A DNA stretch of 64,000 nucleotides from positions 1-64,000 of the forward strand of contig CAZHFZ010000011.1 of the NCBI GenBank assembly GCA_964531455.1, read 5' to 3'. The stretch's first letter is position 1. Every line of letters starts with the position of its first letter. Positions 19,030 through 27,048 of this stretch are shown here, one piece after another. The notes under the pieces were generated by a model that ran no database searches, had not been told where the DNA came from, and saw only the letters and a list, made by a program, of their open reading frames with translations. Made by a program: the position numbers and the translations under genes. Source of the stretch: Ga0077527 sp964531455. Lineage in GTDB: Bacteria; Pseudomonadota; Gammaproteobacteria; Burkholderiales; SG8-41.

Positions 19030-19935
19030 ATGGCATTGCCAAAAAAAGTACGCATTGTCGAAGTCGGACCGCGCGACGGCCTGCAAAACGAATCCACGCC
19101 GGTTCCTGCCGCAGCCAAGATTGAACTGATCCACCGCCTGCAGGATGCGGGGGTATCCATCATTGAAGCAACTGCTTTTGTGTCGCCGAAGTGGGTGCCG
19201 CAAATGGCCGACAACAGCGAAGTCATGGCCGGCATCAGGCGAAAATCCGGTGTGACGTACCCGGTGCTGGTACCCAATATGAAAGGCCTGGAAGGTGCGA
19301 TCGCCGCCGGTGCTGAAGAGGTGGTGGTGTTCGGTGCTGCGAGCGAAAGTTTTTCGAAAAAGAACACCAACTGCAGCATAGATGAGGGCCTTGCCCGTTT
19401 TGAAGCGGTGGCTAAAGCCGCCATTGAGAAAGGCCTGCGCGTTCGCGGCGACATTTCAGTCTGCCTTGATTGCCCGTACGAAGGCGCTGTCGATCCCGCT
19501 GCGGTAGTGCATGTCGCCCGCGCACTCGACGCGATGGGCTGCTACGAAATTACGGTTTGCGACACCATTGGCACTGGCACCGCAGGCAGGACGCGGGCGG
19601 TAATCGAAGCCGTTGCAAAACACATCCCGATTGAACGCATGGCCGGACACTTCCATGACACCTACAGCCAGGCACTGACCAACATCTACGCCGCGCTGGA
19701 ATGCGGTGTCGCCACGTTCGACAGTTCGGTGTCAGGACTGGGCGGCTGTCCTTACGCGAAGGGCGCCACCGGCAACGTTGCCACTGAAGATGTACTCTAC
19801 CTTCTTAACGGCCTCGGCATCGAAACAGGTATCGACATGAACAAGCTGATCGCTGCCGGTGATTACATCTGCGGTGTCATCGGCCGACCGACGTTGTCAC
19901 GCGTCGCCCGCGCTATCCGCGCCAAGGCGGCCTGA
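19030..19935 (+). CDS. mvaB: Hydroxymethylglutaryl-CoA lyase
   Basis: A 301-residue TIM-barrel lyase that cleaves HMG-CoA to acetyl-CoA and acetoacetate. VRIVEVGPRDGLQNE is the N-terminal signature. MAGHFHDTYSQALTN carries metal-binding His residues, and SVSGLGGCPYAKGATGNVATED has the active-site Cys loop. ATG 19030 follows GGAG at about 10 bp; a TTG at 19012 would add six residues. It lies 38 bp after the hydratase gene, and its TGA overlaps the ATG of the DUF1289 gene. Confidence 0.95.
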   Translation: MALPKKVRIVEVGPRDGLQNESTPVPAAAKIELIHRLQDAGVSIIEATAFVSPKWVPQMADNSEVMAGIRRKSGVTYPVLVPNMKGLEGAIAAGAEEVVVFGAASESFSKKNTNCSIDEGLARFEAVAKAAIEKGLRVRGDISVCLDCPYEGAVDPAAVVHVARALDAMGCYEITVCDTIGTGTAGRTRAVIEAVAKHIPIERMAGHFHDTYSQALTNIYAALECGVATFDSSVSGLGGCPYAKGATGNVATEDVLYLLNGLGIETGIDMNKLIAAGDYICGVIGRPTLSRVARAIRAKAA

Positions 19936-20132
19936 TGACCCAGCCGGCACAAACGAAGGACGATTCTCCCTGCGTGCATATTTGCCTGATGGATTACGCG
20001 CAGGGCCTGTGCATCGGTTGCCACCGCACGCTCGACGAAATCACCTACTGGACGACCTACACCGTCGCCCGCAAAAGCGAAGTACTGGCGGCAGTGGCCA
20101 AACGCCGTGCTGCCGCTGAAACCAACCACTGA
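19935..20132 (+). CDS. DUF1289 small cysteine-containing protein
   Basis: A 65-residue protein with the DUF1289 pattern: SPCVHICLMDYAQGLCIGCHRTLDEI, four cysteines in CxxxC...CxxC spacing, which suggests metal or Fe-S binding. A WxxY stretch (YWTTYT) follows. The function of the family is unknown. The start overlaps the HMG-CoA lyase stop by one base, so it is probably translated from the same mRNA. The next gene begins 17 bp later. Confidence 0.88.
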   Translation: MTQPAQTKDDSPCVHICLMDYAQGLCIGCHRTLDEITYWTTYTVARKSEVLAAVAKRRAAAETNH

Positions 20133-20149
20133 AAACCGGAGTCCGAGTC

Positions 20150-20707
20150 ATGCCGTTGCCTGCCCCCGCCCCCCGTACGCTGAAACACACCCGCGCCGTT
20201 GAATGCAAAGGGTATGAACGCGAGGACGGTCTGTGGGACATCGAAGGCCATCTGGTCGACACCAAGACCTACACCCACTCGCGGCGCGACGGCGGCCGCG
20301 AACGCAAACCCGGCGACCCGGTGCACCACATGTGGCTGCGCATGACCATCGACCTCGACCTGAAAATCCACGACATCGAGGCTGTCACCGACAGCGGCCC
20401 TTACGAACTCTGCGGCAGTATCGCGGTGAACTTCAAACGCCTGATCGGACTGACCATTGGCCCCGGCTGGCGCAAGGCCATCAACGAGCGCGTCGGCGGC
20501 ACTGAAGGCTGCACCCACCTCCTCGAACTGCTCGGCCCGCTGGGTACCACCGCATTCCAGGCGACGGGGCGTGCGCGTGAAGCGCATAACGCCAGCAAGC
20601 CCGCCACCGGCAAAAAGCCTTACCAGATCAACTCCTGCCACATCTACAAGGACGACGCGCCGGCGGTGCTGGAGCGGTGGCCGGATTTTTATACCGGGAA
20701 GCGCTAG
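20150..20707 (+). CDS. DUF2889 domain protein
   Basis: A 185-residue protein recognisable as DUF2889 by RAVECKGYEREDGLWDIEGHLVDTK near the start, HHMWLRMTIDLDLKIHDIEA, IGPGWRKAI, GCTHLLELL and the end INSCHIYKDD. Conserved His and Cys residues in GCTHLLELL and NSCH could bind metal, but no function is known. It closes the run hydratase-lyase-DUF1289-DUF2889 on the plus strand, and the spacing suggests one operon. Confidence 0.85.
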   Translation: MPLPAPAPRTLKHTRAVECKGYEREDGLWDIEGHLVDTKTYTHSRRDGGRERKPGDPVHHMWLRMTIDLDLKIHDIEAVTDSGPYELCGSIAVNFKRLIGLTIGPGWRKAINERVGGTEGCTHLLELLGPLGTTAFQATGRAREAHNASKPATGKKPYQINSCHIYKDDAPAVLERWPDFYTGKR

Positions 20708-20724
20708 CGCATCAGAGAAAGCTG

Positions 20725-20750
20725 TAAATAATTTTTTAAACAATTATTTA
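20725..20750. repeat. AT-rich inverted repeat (copy 2)
   Basis: Perfect 9-bp arms TAAATAATT (20725-20733) and AATTATTTA (20742-20750) with an 8-nt spacer, 18 bp after the DUF2889 stop. Spacer plus right arm (TTTTAAACAATTATTT) is almost the same as in copy 3 near 30.0 kb. Confidence 0.75.
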
Positions 20751-20792
20751 TGCGGTTCGGCGATGGCCCAGAAAATCGCTGTTCAAGATTTC

Positions 20793-20822
20793 TTTCCCAA
20801 CACTTTAAAGATGTTGGGGAAA
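20793..20822. other. Hairpin in the convergent DUF2889/MFS intergenic region
   Basis: TTTCCCAACA (20793-20802) pairs with TGTTGGGGAAA (20812-20822) with one bulged G and a 9-nt loop. No T-run follows directly, so it is not a classic terminator. It may mark the 3' boundary of either convergent transcript. A 26-codon ORF (20763-20843) overlaps it but has no ribosome site. Confidence 0.45.
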
Positions 20823-20884
20823 CTGACTTCCATCAACCAATAAAGGGCGATTTACACCCACCCTTTTTGGGATTCTATTTCCAG

Positions 20885-22120
20885 TCAAACGCGCCGCAGA
20901 TACCACCACCGCGCCACCGGCGCGAACACGCCGAAAATGCCGATGCTGGCGAATGCCAGCCCCCACGCGGCAACGCTCTGGTTGCCGCCGGCCAAATCGA
21001 GCGTCATGCCGAACACCAGCGGCGCGAGAAATGCTGTGCTGAAGCCAAGGAAGGAATACACCGCCATCATCGCACCGCGCATTTCCGGGGGTGTGCTCGC
21101 CACCGCGCCCGAGGTCAGTGCGGCGGAGTCGCCGAGCATCGCGCTGTAATGCACCATCATCAGCAGCACCACGATGTACCAGGGCCAGGCCGCCGTATAA
21201 CCGATCAGGCAGGCAATCACCCCGGACAGCGTCATGAACAGGAAAATGATGCGCTGGCGGCCAAAGCGGATGGCCAGTTCATTACCGGAAATGCTGAACA
21301 CCGGGCCCAGCACATTGATCATCGCCGCCAGCGTCGCGGCGCTGAGCGCCATCGGCGCGTGCTCCGGCTGCAGCGCAGCGCAGAACACCAAAAAGGCCAC
21401 CATCCATGTGCGCTGGCCGAACAGTTCGTAGTTGTGCGCGGCATAACCGATCACGTACGGCAGCGTCTTGCGATTGCGCAACACCGGCCGGAAATCAAGC
21501 AGCGCCGTGCTGTGATGTTCGCGCGGACGCATGCGACCGATAGGCATCGCGAAGGTGACGACCAGCCCTGCCAGCACCGGACCGACCGCGCCGAACCAGA
21601 ACGCCCATTGCCAACCCAGGGTCGCGCCGAGTTTGCCCGCGACCAGTATCGAAATCGTCGAGCCGATGCCGAAACTGGCGGTATAAAAGGCCGTCGCGCG
21701 TGACTGCGCTGGGCCTTCAAGGTGATCGGTCAGCGCTTTCAAACCGGGCATGTACGTGCCGCCGAGTGCTGCGCCGATCAGGAACTGGGCGAATGCCGCG
21801 CTCCAGAAGCCCTGGCCGAACAGCGCAAACAGCGCGGCACCGATGCTGCCAATGATGCAAGCGGCGAAATAAATGCGCCGTGAATCCATGCGGTCGGTGA
21901 GGCTGGTCAGCACGGGCACCGACACCATGTAACCGGCGAACAGGAATCCGCTGATCGCGCCGGCCTCGGAGTTCGACAAGCCCCACTCGCGCTGCAGCTG
22001 CGGCAGCAGCGTGGTGTATGCGGCAAAGCCGGTCATTGACAGCACCTCGGCGGCGCACATGGTGAAAGTCAGCCGCTTGGCCGAATGCCTGCTGTTGGTC
22101 ACCTCAGACAGCTCCGGCAT
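20885..22120 (-). CDS. MFS transporter
   Basis: A 411-residue protein with about 12 hydrophobic segments and the major facilitator loop motif between segments 2 and 3 (SLTDRMDSRRIY). Two halves are separated by a polar stretch around residue 200 (IGRMRPREHHSTALLDFRPV). The substrate is unknown. Its start overlaps the stop of the SGNH lipoprotein gene by 17 bp, which itself overlaps the FAD oxidoreductase gene, so the three form one tightly coupled minus-strand operon (24331 to 20885). Confidence 0.9.
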   Translation of the reverse strand: MPELSEVTNSRHSAKRLTFTMCAAEVLSMTGFAAYTTLLPQLQREWGLSNSEAGAISGFLFAGYMVSVPVLTSLTDRMDSRRIYFAACIIGSIGAALFALFGQGFWSAAFAQFLIGAALGGTYMPGLKALTDHLEGPAQSRATAFYTASFGIGSTISILVAGKLGATLGWQWAFWFGAVGPVLAGLVVTFAMPIGRMRPREHHSTALLDFRPVLRNRKTLPYVIGYAAHNYELFGQRTWMVAFLVFCAALQPEHAPMALSAATLAAMINVLGPVFSISGNELAIRFGRQRIIFLFMTLSGVIACLIGYTAAWPWYIVVLLMMVHYSAMLGDSAALTSGAVASTPPEMRGAMMAVYSFLGFSTAFLAPLVFGMTLDLAGGNQSVAAWGLAFASIGIFGVFAPVARWWYLRRV

Positions 22121-22712
22121 CGCGCAGCAGTTTAGCGAGCGCCTCGGCTATGCGGCGATAACCGTCAGCGTTGGGATGAATGGGGTCTGATTTGAGCTCA
22201 GGCTTGTAAAGTACGCTGGTCACGACCTTGCCTTCGTAAGGAATGCTGAATTCCTGAGCAAGCTTCGCGTAAAAGTCCGGTGCACTGGTAATCAGCCCGG
22301 GAGCAGGGACACCGACAAGCACTGCATCAATACCGCGCGAACGGATTTCCTTGAGCATGGCGCGCAAGTTGGATTCAATCGCAGCCTGCGGCTGCTTGCG
22401 CAGCATGTCGTTGCCGCCCAGACAGACGATCACCAGACGCGGCCGGTGTTCATCAAGAACTCCGGGGAGACGCTCCAGACCGCCGGCAGACTGCTCCCCG
22501 GGAATTCCGGCACGCACCACGGTGCGGCCAACCAGTTGAGACAATACGGCCGGATAACTTTCTTCAGCCTTGGCACCGGTACCATGAGTCAGGCTGTCGC
22601 CAAAAGCCAGCACGATATCGGTCGCAGCAAGTTTCGCCACCCGGGGGGTACTGCCGTCGCAGCCAGTGATCAGCGCCACTACTGTCACTGCAGCAACAAG
22701 CCATCGCTTCAT
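22104..22712 (-). CDS. SGNH-hydrolase lipoprotein (TesA/arylesterase-like)
   Basis: A 202-residue protein beginning with a lipoprotein signal peptide (MKRWLVAAVTVVALITGC, lipobox ITGC, Cys18). The SGNH catalytic blocks follow: FGDSLTHG (Ser), the Gly block, GGNDML (Asn) and DPIHPNADGY (Asp and His). This is the thioesterase I/arylesterase pattern, so an esterase anchored on the periplasmic side is expected. ATG 22712 is chosen for its signal peptide; the frame stays open upstream to 22886 inside the neighbouring gene. It overlaps the FAD oxidoreductase stop by 4 bp. Confidence 0.88.
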   Translation of the reverse strand: MKRWLVAAVTVVALITGCDGSTPRVAKLAATDIVLAFGDSLTHGTGAKAEESYPAVLSQLVGRTVVRAGIPGEQSAGGLERLPGVLDEHRPRLVIVCLGGNDMLRKQPQAAIESNLRAMLKEIRSRGIDAVLVGVPAPGLITSAPDFYAKLAQEFSIPYEGKVVTSVLYKPELKSDPIHPNADGYRRIAEALAKLLRDAGAV

Positions 22713-24331
22713 GGCCTCTTTTCCTTCATCCGCCCACGTTTGAAGTCGCTGATGATCTCGCGCGCCGCATTTCGACCCGGCAACCCCGTCACGCCACCGC
22801 CGGGATGGGTGCCGGCACCGCACAGATAAAGGCGATTCACCGGCGAGCGGTAATCTGCATGCCCCAGTACCGGCCTTGCAGTCCACAACTGGTCCAGCGT
22901 CAGTGCACCGTGGAAAATGTCGCCGCCGATCAAGCCAAAGTCGCGTTCAAGGTCCAGCGGTGAGAGTATTTTTCGGGCAATCACCGCATCCTTGAAGTTC
23001 GGCGCATAACGGGTCACGGTATTGATTACGTGATCCGCAGCGTCTTCGCGTATTTCATCCCAGGACAGACCGTTCGGCAGTTCCGGGCTGAAATGCTGGC
23101 AGAACAGGCTGGCCACGTGCTGGCCGGCGGGAGCCAGCGTATCGTCGACGGTCGAAGGGATCAGCAACTCCACCACCGGTGCCCGCGAACAGCCATACGT
23201 GCGCGCATCAAAATAAGCCTGCTCCATGTATCCAAGCGAAGGCGCAATGATTATTCCGGACTGGTGATGCTGGTCAGGCACGGCTCCCGGCAAACATGTG
23301 AAATCCGGCAATTCACTCAAAGCGACATTCATGCGGAATGTCGCCGAACCGCACTTCCAGGCCTGCATGCGCTGCCGGAAATCGATGTCCAGCACGGGGG
23401 CGTCAATGAGATTGAGATACAGCAGTTTCGGATTCACGTTGGCAACTACGCAGCGCGCTTCCATGACGCGGCCGTCTTTCAGCTGCACGCCCTGCGCGCC
23501 ACGCGAATCGACACAGACATTGACCACCTCAGCCCCGGTGTCGATGTGTACGCCACGGGCGCGGGCTTCCGCAGCCATCGCCTGCGTGATGGCGCCCATG
23601 CCGCCGATGGCATGCCCCCAGATGCCGCGCTTGCCGTTTACTTCGCCGAACATATGATGCAGCAGGACATAGGCGGTGCCGGGTGCGTAAGGGCTGGCAA
23701 AGTTGCCGACTATGGCGTCGAAACCAAAAGCGGCCTTGATTGGCGCCGATTCAAACCAGAAGTCCAGCAGATCGCCGGCGCTTTTGGTAAACAGGTCCAG
23801 CACATCACGCCGGGCCGCCATATCGAGTTTTTTGAAGCGTCGGGCTGTCTTGATTGCCGAGATGAAATCGCCGAGATCACCACCAACGTTGGGCGGCGTC
23901 TCCAGCGTCAGTTCGCGCAACACATCCGCCACCCGCTCAAGCATGGTGTAGTAAGCCGGTAAACGGGCTGCGTCGGCAACCGAAAAACGCGCCACCTCGG
24001 CCTGAGTTGCCGCCAGCGACCCGCCTACCTTCAGATAGTCGGTATCCGACAGCGGCAGAAAATTTGAAATGGGCCTCTCAACGATGCGCAGGCCGTGCTC
24101 GGCCAGACGCAGGTCCCGGATGACCTGGGGGTTGAGCAGGCTTACCGTATAACTGGCCGTGGAGTTGCGAAAACCGGGATGAAATTCCTCAGTGACCGCG
24201 GCGCCGCCAACCACGGGCCGGCGTTCCAGCACACGAACCTTCAATCCGGCGGCTGCAAGATAGCAGGCACAGGTCAGGCCATTATGGCCGCCACCGACGA
24301 TCAGGACATCGCAGGCTACGGGTGGGGACAT
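22709..24331 (-). CDS. Phytoene desaturase-like FAD oxidoreductase (PYROXD2-like)
   Basis: A 540-residue NAD(P)/FAD-dependent amine-oxidase-fold protein. The N-terminal dinucleotide site is VLIVGGGHNGLTCACYLAAAG, then VLERRPVVGGAA. A second FAD motif near the C-terminus reads LYLCGAGTHPGGGVTGLPG. The overall pattern is that of CrtI-related proteins called PYROXD2 in animals rather than true carotenoid desaturases. No phytoene synthase is near, so carotenoid synthesis is not supported. The gene leads an operon with an SGNH lipoprotein and an MFS transporter, which suggests conversion and transport of a hydrophobic compound (inference). tRNA-Arg lies 29 bp upstream. Confidence 0.85.
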   Translation of the reverse strand: MSPPVACDVLIVGGGHNGLTCACYLAAAGLKVRVLERRPVVGGAAVTEEFHPGFRNSTASYTVSLLNPQVIRDLRLAEHGLRIVERPISNFLPLSDTDYLKVGGSLAATQAEVARFSVADAARLPAYYTMLERVADVLRELTLETPPNVGGDLGDFISAIKTARRFKKLDMAARRDVLDLFTKSAGDLLDFWFESAPIKAAFGFDAIVGNFASPYAPGTAYVLLHHMFGEVNGKRGIWGHAIGGMGAITQAMAAEARARGVHIDTGAEVVNVCVDSRGAQGVQLKDGRVMEARCVVANVNPKLLYLNLIDAPVLDIDFRQRMQAWKCGSATFRMNVALSELPDFTCLPGAVPDQHHQSGIIIAPSLGYMEQAYFDARTYGCSRAPVVELLIPSTVDDTLAPAGQHVASLFCQHFSPELPNGLSWDEIREDAADHVINTVTRYAPNFKDAVIARKILSPLDLERDFGLIGGDIFHGALTLDQLWTARPVLGHADYRSPVNRLYLCGAGTHPGGGVTGLPGRNAAREIISDFKRGRMKEKRP

Positions 24332-24360
24332 GGAAAGCGGGCTGTTTGCGTAGACGGAAA

Positions 24361-24437
24361 TGGCGCGCCCGAGACGATTCGAACGTCCGACCCCTGCCTT
24401 CGGAGGGCAGTACTCTATCCAGCTGAGCTACGGGCGC
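24361..24437 (-). tRNA. tRNA-Arg(CCG)
   Basis: Read on the minus strand, a 77-nt cloverleaf with acceptor GCGCCCG pairing CGGGCGC, discriminator G and an encoded CCA at 24361-24363. The D arm has AGCTCAGCTGGATAGAG. The anticodon stem CTGCC/GGCAG encloses the loop CTCCGAA, so the anticodon is CCG (codon CGG, Arg). The T arm contains GTTCGAATC. Confidence 0.95.
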
Positions 24438-24477
24438 GTTGCGGCTCGGATTCTACCATGCCCCCTGCGGCCGGCGT

Positions 24478-24506
24478 TTTACCGGGCATGGCAATGCCGA
24501 TATAAT
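24478..24506 (+). promoter_or_regulatory. Promoter of the diheme cytochrome c gene
   Basis: TTTACC (24478-24483), a 17-bp spacer, then a perfect TATAAT (24501-24506), about 32 bp before the cytochrome gene ATG. Confidence 0.5.
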
Positions 24507-24537
24507 TCTCGCTTTATTGAAGCACCGGGATATTGCA

Positions 24538-25359
24538 ATGAGCGAACACGACCAAACCGAGCATTCCTCGCCGATCAAAACGCCCAAGCAGCTGGCTATC
24601 GCCATCGTGCTGGCATTCATCGTGCCTGTCGTTGTCATCATCATGCTGGCCCAGCTGGCTGTCGACACCAGGAAACCGACCTTGTCGCCTGACGCACACG
24701 AAGAAGCTGTCGCTAAGCGACTCAAGCCGGTCGGTGAGGTGGTTGTTGCCGCGGCCGGTGGCGCTCAGCAGGTACGCGACGGCAAATCGGTTTTCGATAT
24801 GGCCTGCGCAGCATGTCATTCGACCGGAGCCATGAATGCTCCGAAAATCGGCGACAAAGCAGTTTGGGGCAAACTGACCGGGCGCAGCCTTGAATCCCTG
24901 ACCACCAGCGCAATCAAGGGTGTCCGTCAAATGCCTGCCCGTGGCGGCAATCCGGATCTCACTGATGTTGAAGTCGCGCGCGCCATTGTCTACATGGCCA
25001 ACCAGAGCGGATCCAACTGGAAAGAACCCGCTGCTCCCGCTGCACCTGCTGCCGCCCCCGCAAACGCCGCCAGCGCGCCGGCTGTTGTTGCTGCGGCGAC
25101 GGCTGACAGTGGCAATGACGCCAAAGGCAAGAGTATTTACGAATCCAGTTGCGCCGCATGCCATGTTGCGGGCGTCGCCGGCGCACCAAAACCCGGCGAC
25201 AAAGCCGCATGGGCTCCGCGGTTGAAAACCGGTAAAGATGCACTGTATGCGTCGGTCATCAAAGGCAAGAATGCAATGCCTCCGAAAGGCGGTAACGCCT
25301 CACTGTCGGACGCTGACATCAAGGCCGCCGTCGATTACCTAATGGGTCTGGCCAAATAA
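24538..25359 (+). CDS. Membrane-anchored diheme cytochrome c (tandem cytochrome c5-like domains)
   Basis: A 273-residue protein with one N-terminal membrane anchor (about 20-43) and two class I cytochrome c domains. The first has heme site CAACH (90-94) and a likely axial Met in KGVRQMPARGG. The second has CAACH (about 205) and KGKNAMPPKGG. An Ala/Pro-rich linker separates them. The two domains are clearly related, indicating internal duplication. It probably carries electrons in the periplasm towards a terminal oxidase. ATG 24538 is chosen; an upstream in-frame start at 24439 would run into the tRNA region. A strong terminator follows. Confidence 0.93.
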   Translation: MSEHDQTEHSSPIKTPKQLAIAIVLAFIVPVVVIIMLAQLAVDTRKPTLSPDAHEEAVAKRLKPVGEVVVAAAGGAQQVRDGKSVFDMACAACHSTGAMNAPKIGDKAVWGKLTGRSLESLTTSAIKGVRQMPARGGNPDLTDVEVARAIVYMANQSGSNWKEPAAPAAPAAAPANAASAPAVVAAATADSGNDAKGKSIYESSCAACHVAGVAGAPKPGDKAAWAPRLKTGKDALYASVIKGKNAMPPKGGNASLSDADIKAAVDYLMGLAK

Positions 25360-25394
25360 CCGGGTTTGACGAAAGTCATCATGGATGACTAAAA

Positions 25395-25419
25395 GGCGCA
25401 GCACTGCTGCGCCTTTTTT
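25395..25419 (+). terminator. Intrinsic terminator after the cytochrome c gene
   Basis: GGCGCAG (25395-25401) pairs with CTGCGCC (25407-25413), 5-nt loop, followed by six T. AAAA precedes the stem. Confidence 0.85.
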
Positions 25420-25445
25420 GTTTGGGATTGAGGCGACAAAAAGGC

Positions 25446-26276
25446 ATGGCAACTTACGCAATCGGTGATATTCAGGGCTGCTATGACGAATTGCGGCGTC
25501 TGCTTGATGTTGTCGGCTTCGACACATCGCATGACACGCTCTGGATTGCCGGCGACATCGTCAACCGGGGTCCGCAGACGCTGGCTGTGCTGCGCTTTCT
25601 CAAGAGTCTCGGCAACCGCTCCATCGCCATCCTCGGCAACCATGATCTACATCTGCTGGTGGTCGCTGCCGGAGTACGAAAACCACACCGCGCTGACACG
25701 CTGGACGAACTCCTGGCAGCTCCGGATTGCGACGAATTGCTGGACTGGTTGCGCAGCCAACGTTTGATGCATGCTGACTCCGGCCTCGGATACGCAATGG
25801 TGCATGCCGGATTGTTGCCGCAGTGGAGCATCCCCCAGGCACTCCAACTGGCCCGCGAGGTTGAAGCCGTGCTGCAGGGCCCGGATTACCGGGATTTTCT
25901 GCAACAAATGTACGGCAATGATCCGAAGCGCTGGGACGATAACCTTGCCGGTTACGACAGGTTACGCGTCATTGTTAACGCCATGACGCGCCTCAGGCTG
26001 TGCACGCCCGAGGGCACGATGGAGTTTTCACACAAAACCGGTCTGCCGGGCATACCGTCGGGCTACATTCCCTGGTTCGACGTGCCTGGACGCGCGAGTA
26101 TTGATACACCGCTGATTTTTGGTCACTGGGCAGCATTGGGACTGTTGCTTCGCCCGAACCTGCTGGCGATTGATTCAGGCTGCGTATGGGGCCGACAACT
26201 GACTGCCGTGCGACTTGAAGACCGCCGGGTCTTCCAATGCGACTGTGTGGGCGTCAGCGGTTCAGAAGGCGATTGA
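25446..26276 (+). CDS. apaH: Bis(5'-nucleosyl)-tetraphosphatase, symmetrical
   Basis: A 276-residue metallophosphatase hydrolysing Ap4A to two ADP. Metal-binding motifs are AIGDIQGCYDEL at the start, IAGDIVNRG, ILGNHDLHLL and FGHWAALGL. TVLxDRRVFQCD-like residues close the protein. ATG 25446 gives the normal N-terminus MATYAIGDIQG; an earlier in-frame start at 25422 lies by the terminator. Its 3' end overlaps the convergent olsA-like gene by 23 bp. Confidence 0.95.
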   Translation: MATYAIGDIQGCYDELRRLLDVVGFDTSHDTLWIAGDIVNRGPQTLAVLRFLKSLGNRSIAILGNHDLHLLVVAAGVRKPHRADTLDELLAAPDCDELLDWLRSQRLMHADSGLGYAMVHAGLLPQWSIPQALQLAREVEAVLQGPDYRDFLQQMYGNDPKRWDDNLAGYDRLRVIVNAMTRLRLCTPEGTMEFSHKTGLPGIPSGYIPWFDVPGRASIDTPLIFGHWAALGLLLRPNLLAIDSGCVWGRQLTAVRLEDRRVFQCDCVGVSGSEGD

Positions 26277-27048
26277 CGATCGCGCACCGGGCAGCTTCCG
26301 CCAGCGCGCGGCGATGGGGTACATCTGCCGTCAACAAAGGCAGGAAATGCAGATGCGCATCAATACGCTGCAGGCCAACGATCTGCAAAAGGGTATACCA
26401 GAGCGATTTGTCCCCATCATAGGCGGCCTCTTTGCAAAGTGCGCCATCGTGATGTGCGAAGCGCAATGCCACTGGCTGCACGACGGCTCCGGCAATCAGA
26501 ACGGGCTGAAGCAGCGAACTGTGAAAACGCAATACTTCACTTCCATCGCTGGTCGTGCCTTCCGGAAACACGGCTGCCACATCGCCTTCCAGCATCACCT
26601 CGGCAATCAGCCGGTTAACCCTTGCGGTATCGCTGCGACGTCCGCGTTCGATAAAGAGCGTTCCCGCTTTCGCGCTCAGCCAGCCGATCACCGGCCATTT
26701 GCGGATCTCCGATTTCGCAACAAAACGAACGGGGATCACCGAGTTCAACACGACTATATCGAGCCAGGAAACGTGATTGACCACAATCATCAGGGGCCGC
26801 GCCATTGCCGGTGCATCATGCACATGAATATGTACACCCAATGTGCGCAGCATCGAGCCGGACCATTTTCTGATGGCTGCCCGACAACGCGATTTCGAAT
26901 AAAACGGAAACAACAGTGCGACCGTCAACACGCCCTGCAACACATGTGTGGCGAGGCGTACAAGCCGCAGACTGCGCAAGATCAACGATGTTTTCATACC
27001 CCGGCTGCCCATGGCAGCCATTATAGAGGGGCACAGAGTTCCGGCCAT
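26254..27048 (-). CDS. olsA: Lysophospholipid acyltransferase family protein, probable OlsA
   Basis: A 264-residue PlsC-family acyltransferase with NHVSWLD (the NHx4D catalytic motif), FIERGRRSD, and VFPEGTTSDG. One N-terminal hydrophobic segment is present. It sits directly after an OlsB-like gene (TGATG overlap of stop and start), so lyso-ornithine lipid acylation is the best guess rather than general phosphatidate synthesis. Start 27048 is coupled to olsB; ATG 26997 (MKTSLILRSL) is an alternative. The 3' end overlaps apaH by 23 bp on the opposite strand. Confidence 0.82.
   Translation of the reverse strand: MAGTLCPSIMAAMGSRGMKTSLILRSLRLVRLATHVLQGVLTVALLFPFYSKSRCRAAIRKWSGSMLRTLGVHIHVHDAPAMARPLMIVVNHVSWLDIVVLNSVIPVRFVAKSEIRKWPVIGWLSAKAGTLFIERGRRSDTARVNRLIAEVMLEGDVAAVFPEGTTSDGSEVLRFHSSLLQPVLIAGAVVQPVALRFAHHDGALCKEAAYDGDKSLWYTLLQIVGLQRIDAHLHFLPLLTADVPHRRALAEAARCAIVNRLLNR

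Noticed and set aside
17369..19042. 557-codon open frame on the minus strand opposite the macro-domain and hydratase genes
   Set aside because: It lies antisense to three plus-strand genes with clear family motifs; its sequence has no recognisable domain. GC-rich codon bias leaves antisense frames open.
20763..20843. 26-codon ORF overlapping a hairpin between convergent genes
   Set aside because: No ribosome site and no evidence of conservation; it is more likely part of a 3' transcript end.
22709..24331. Carotenoid (phytoene) desaturase
   Set aside because: Only general CrtI-type FAD motifs are present and no phytoene synthase or cyclase is near; PYROXD2-like is a better description.
24331..24500. 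Short plus-strand protein across the tRNA (APETIRTSDPCLRRAV)
   Set aside because: This is the well-known mistranslation of a tRNA-Arg gene; the cloverleaf on the minus strand is complete.
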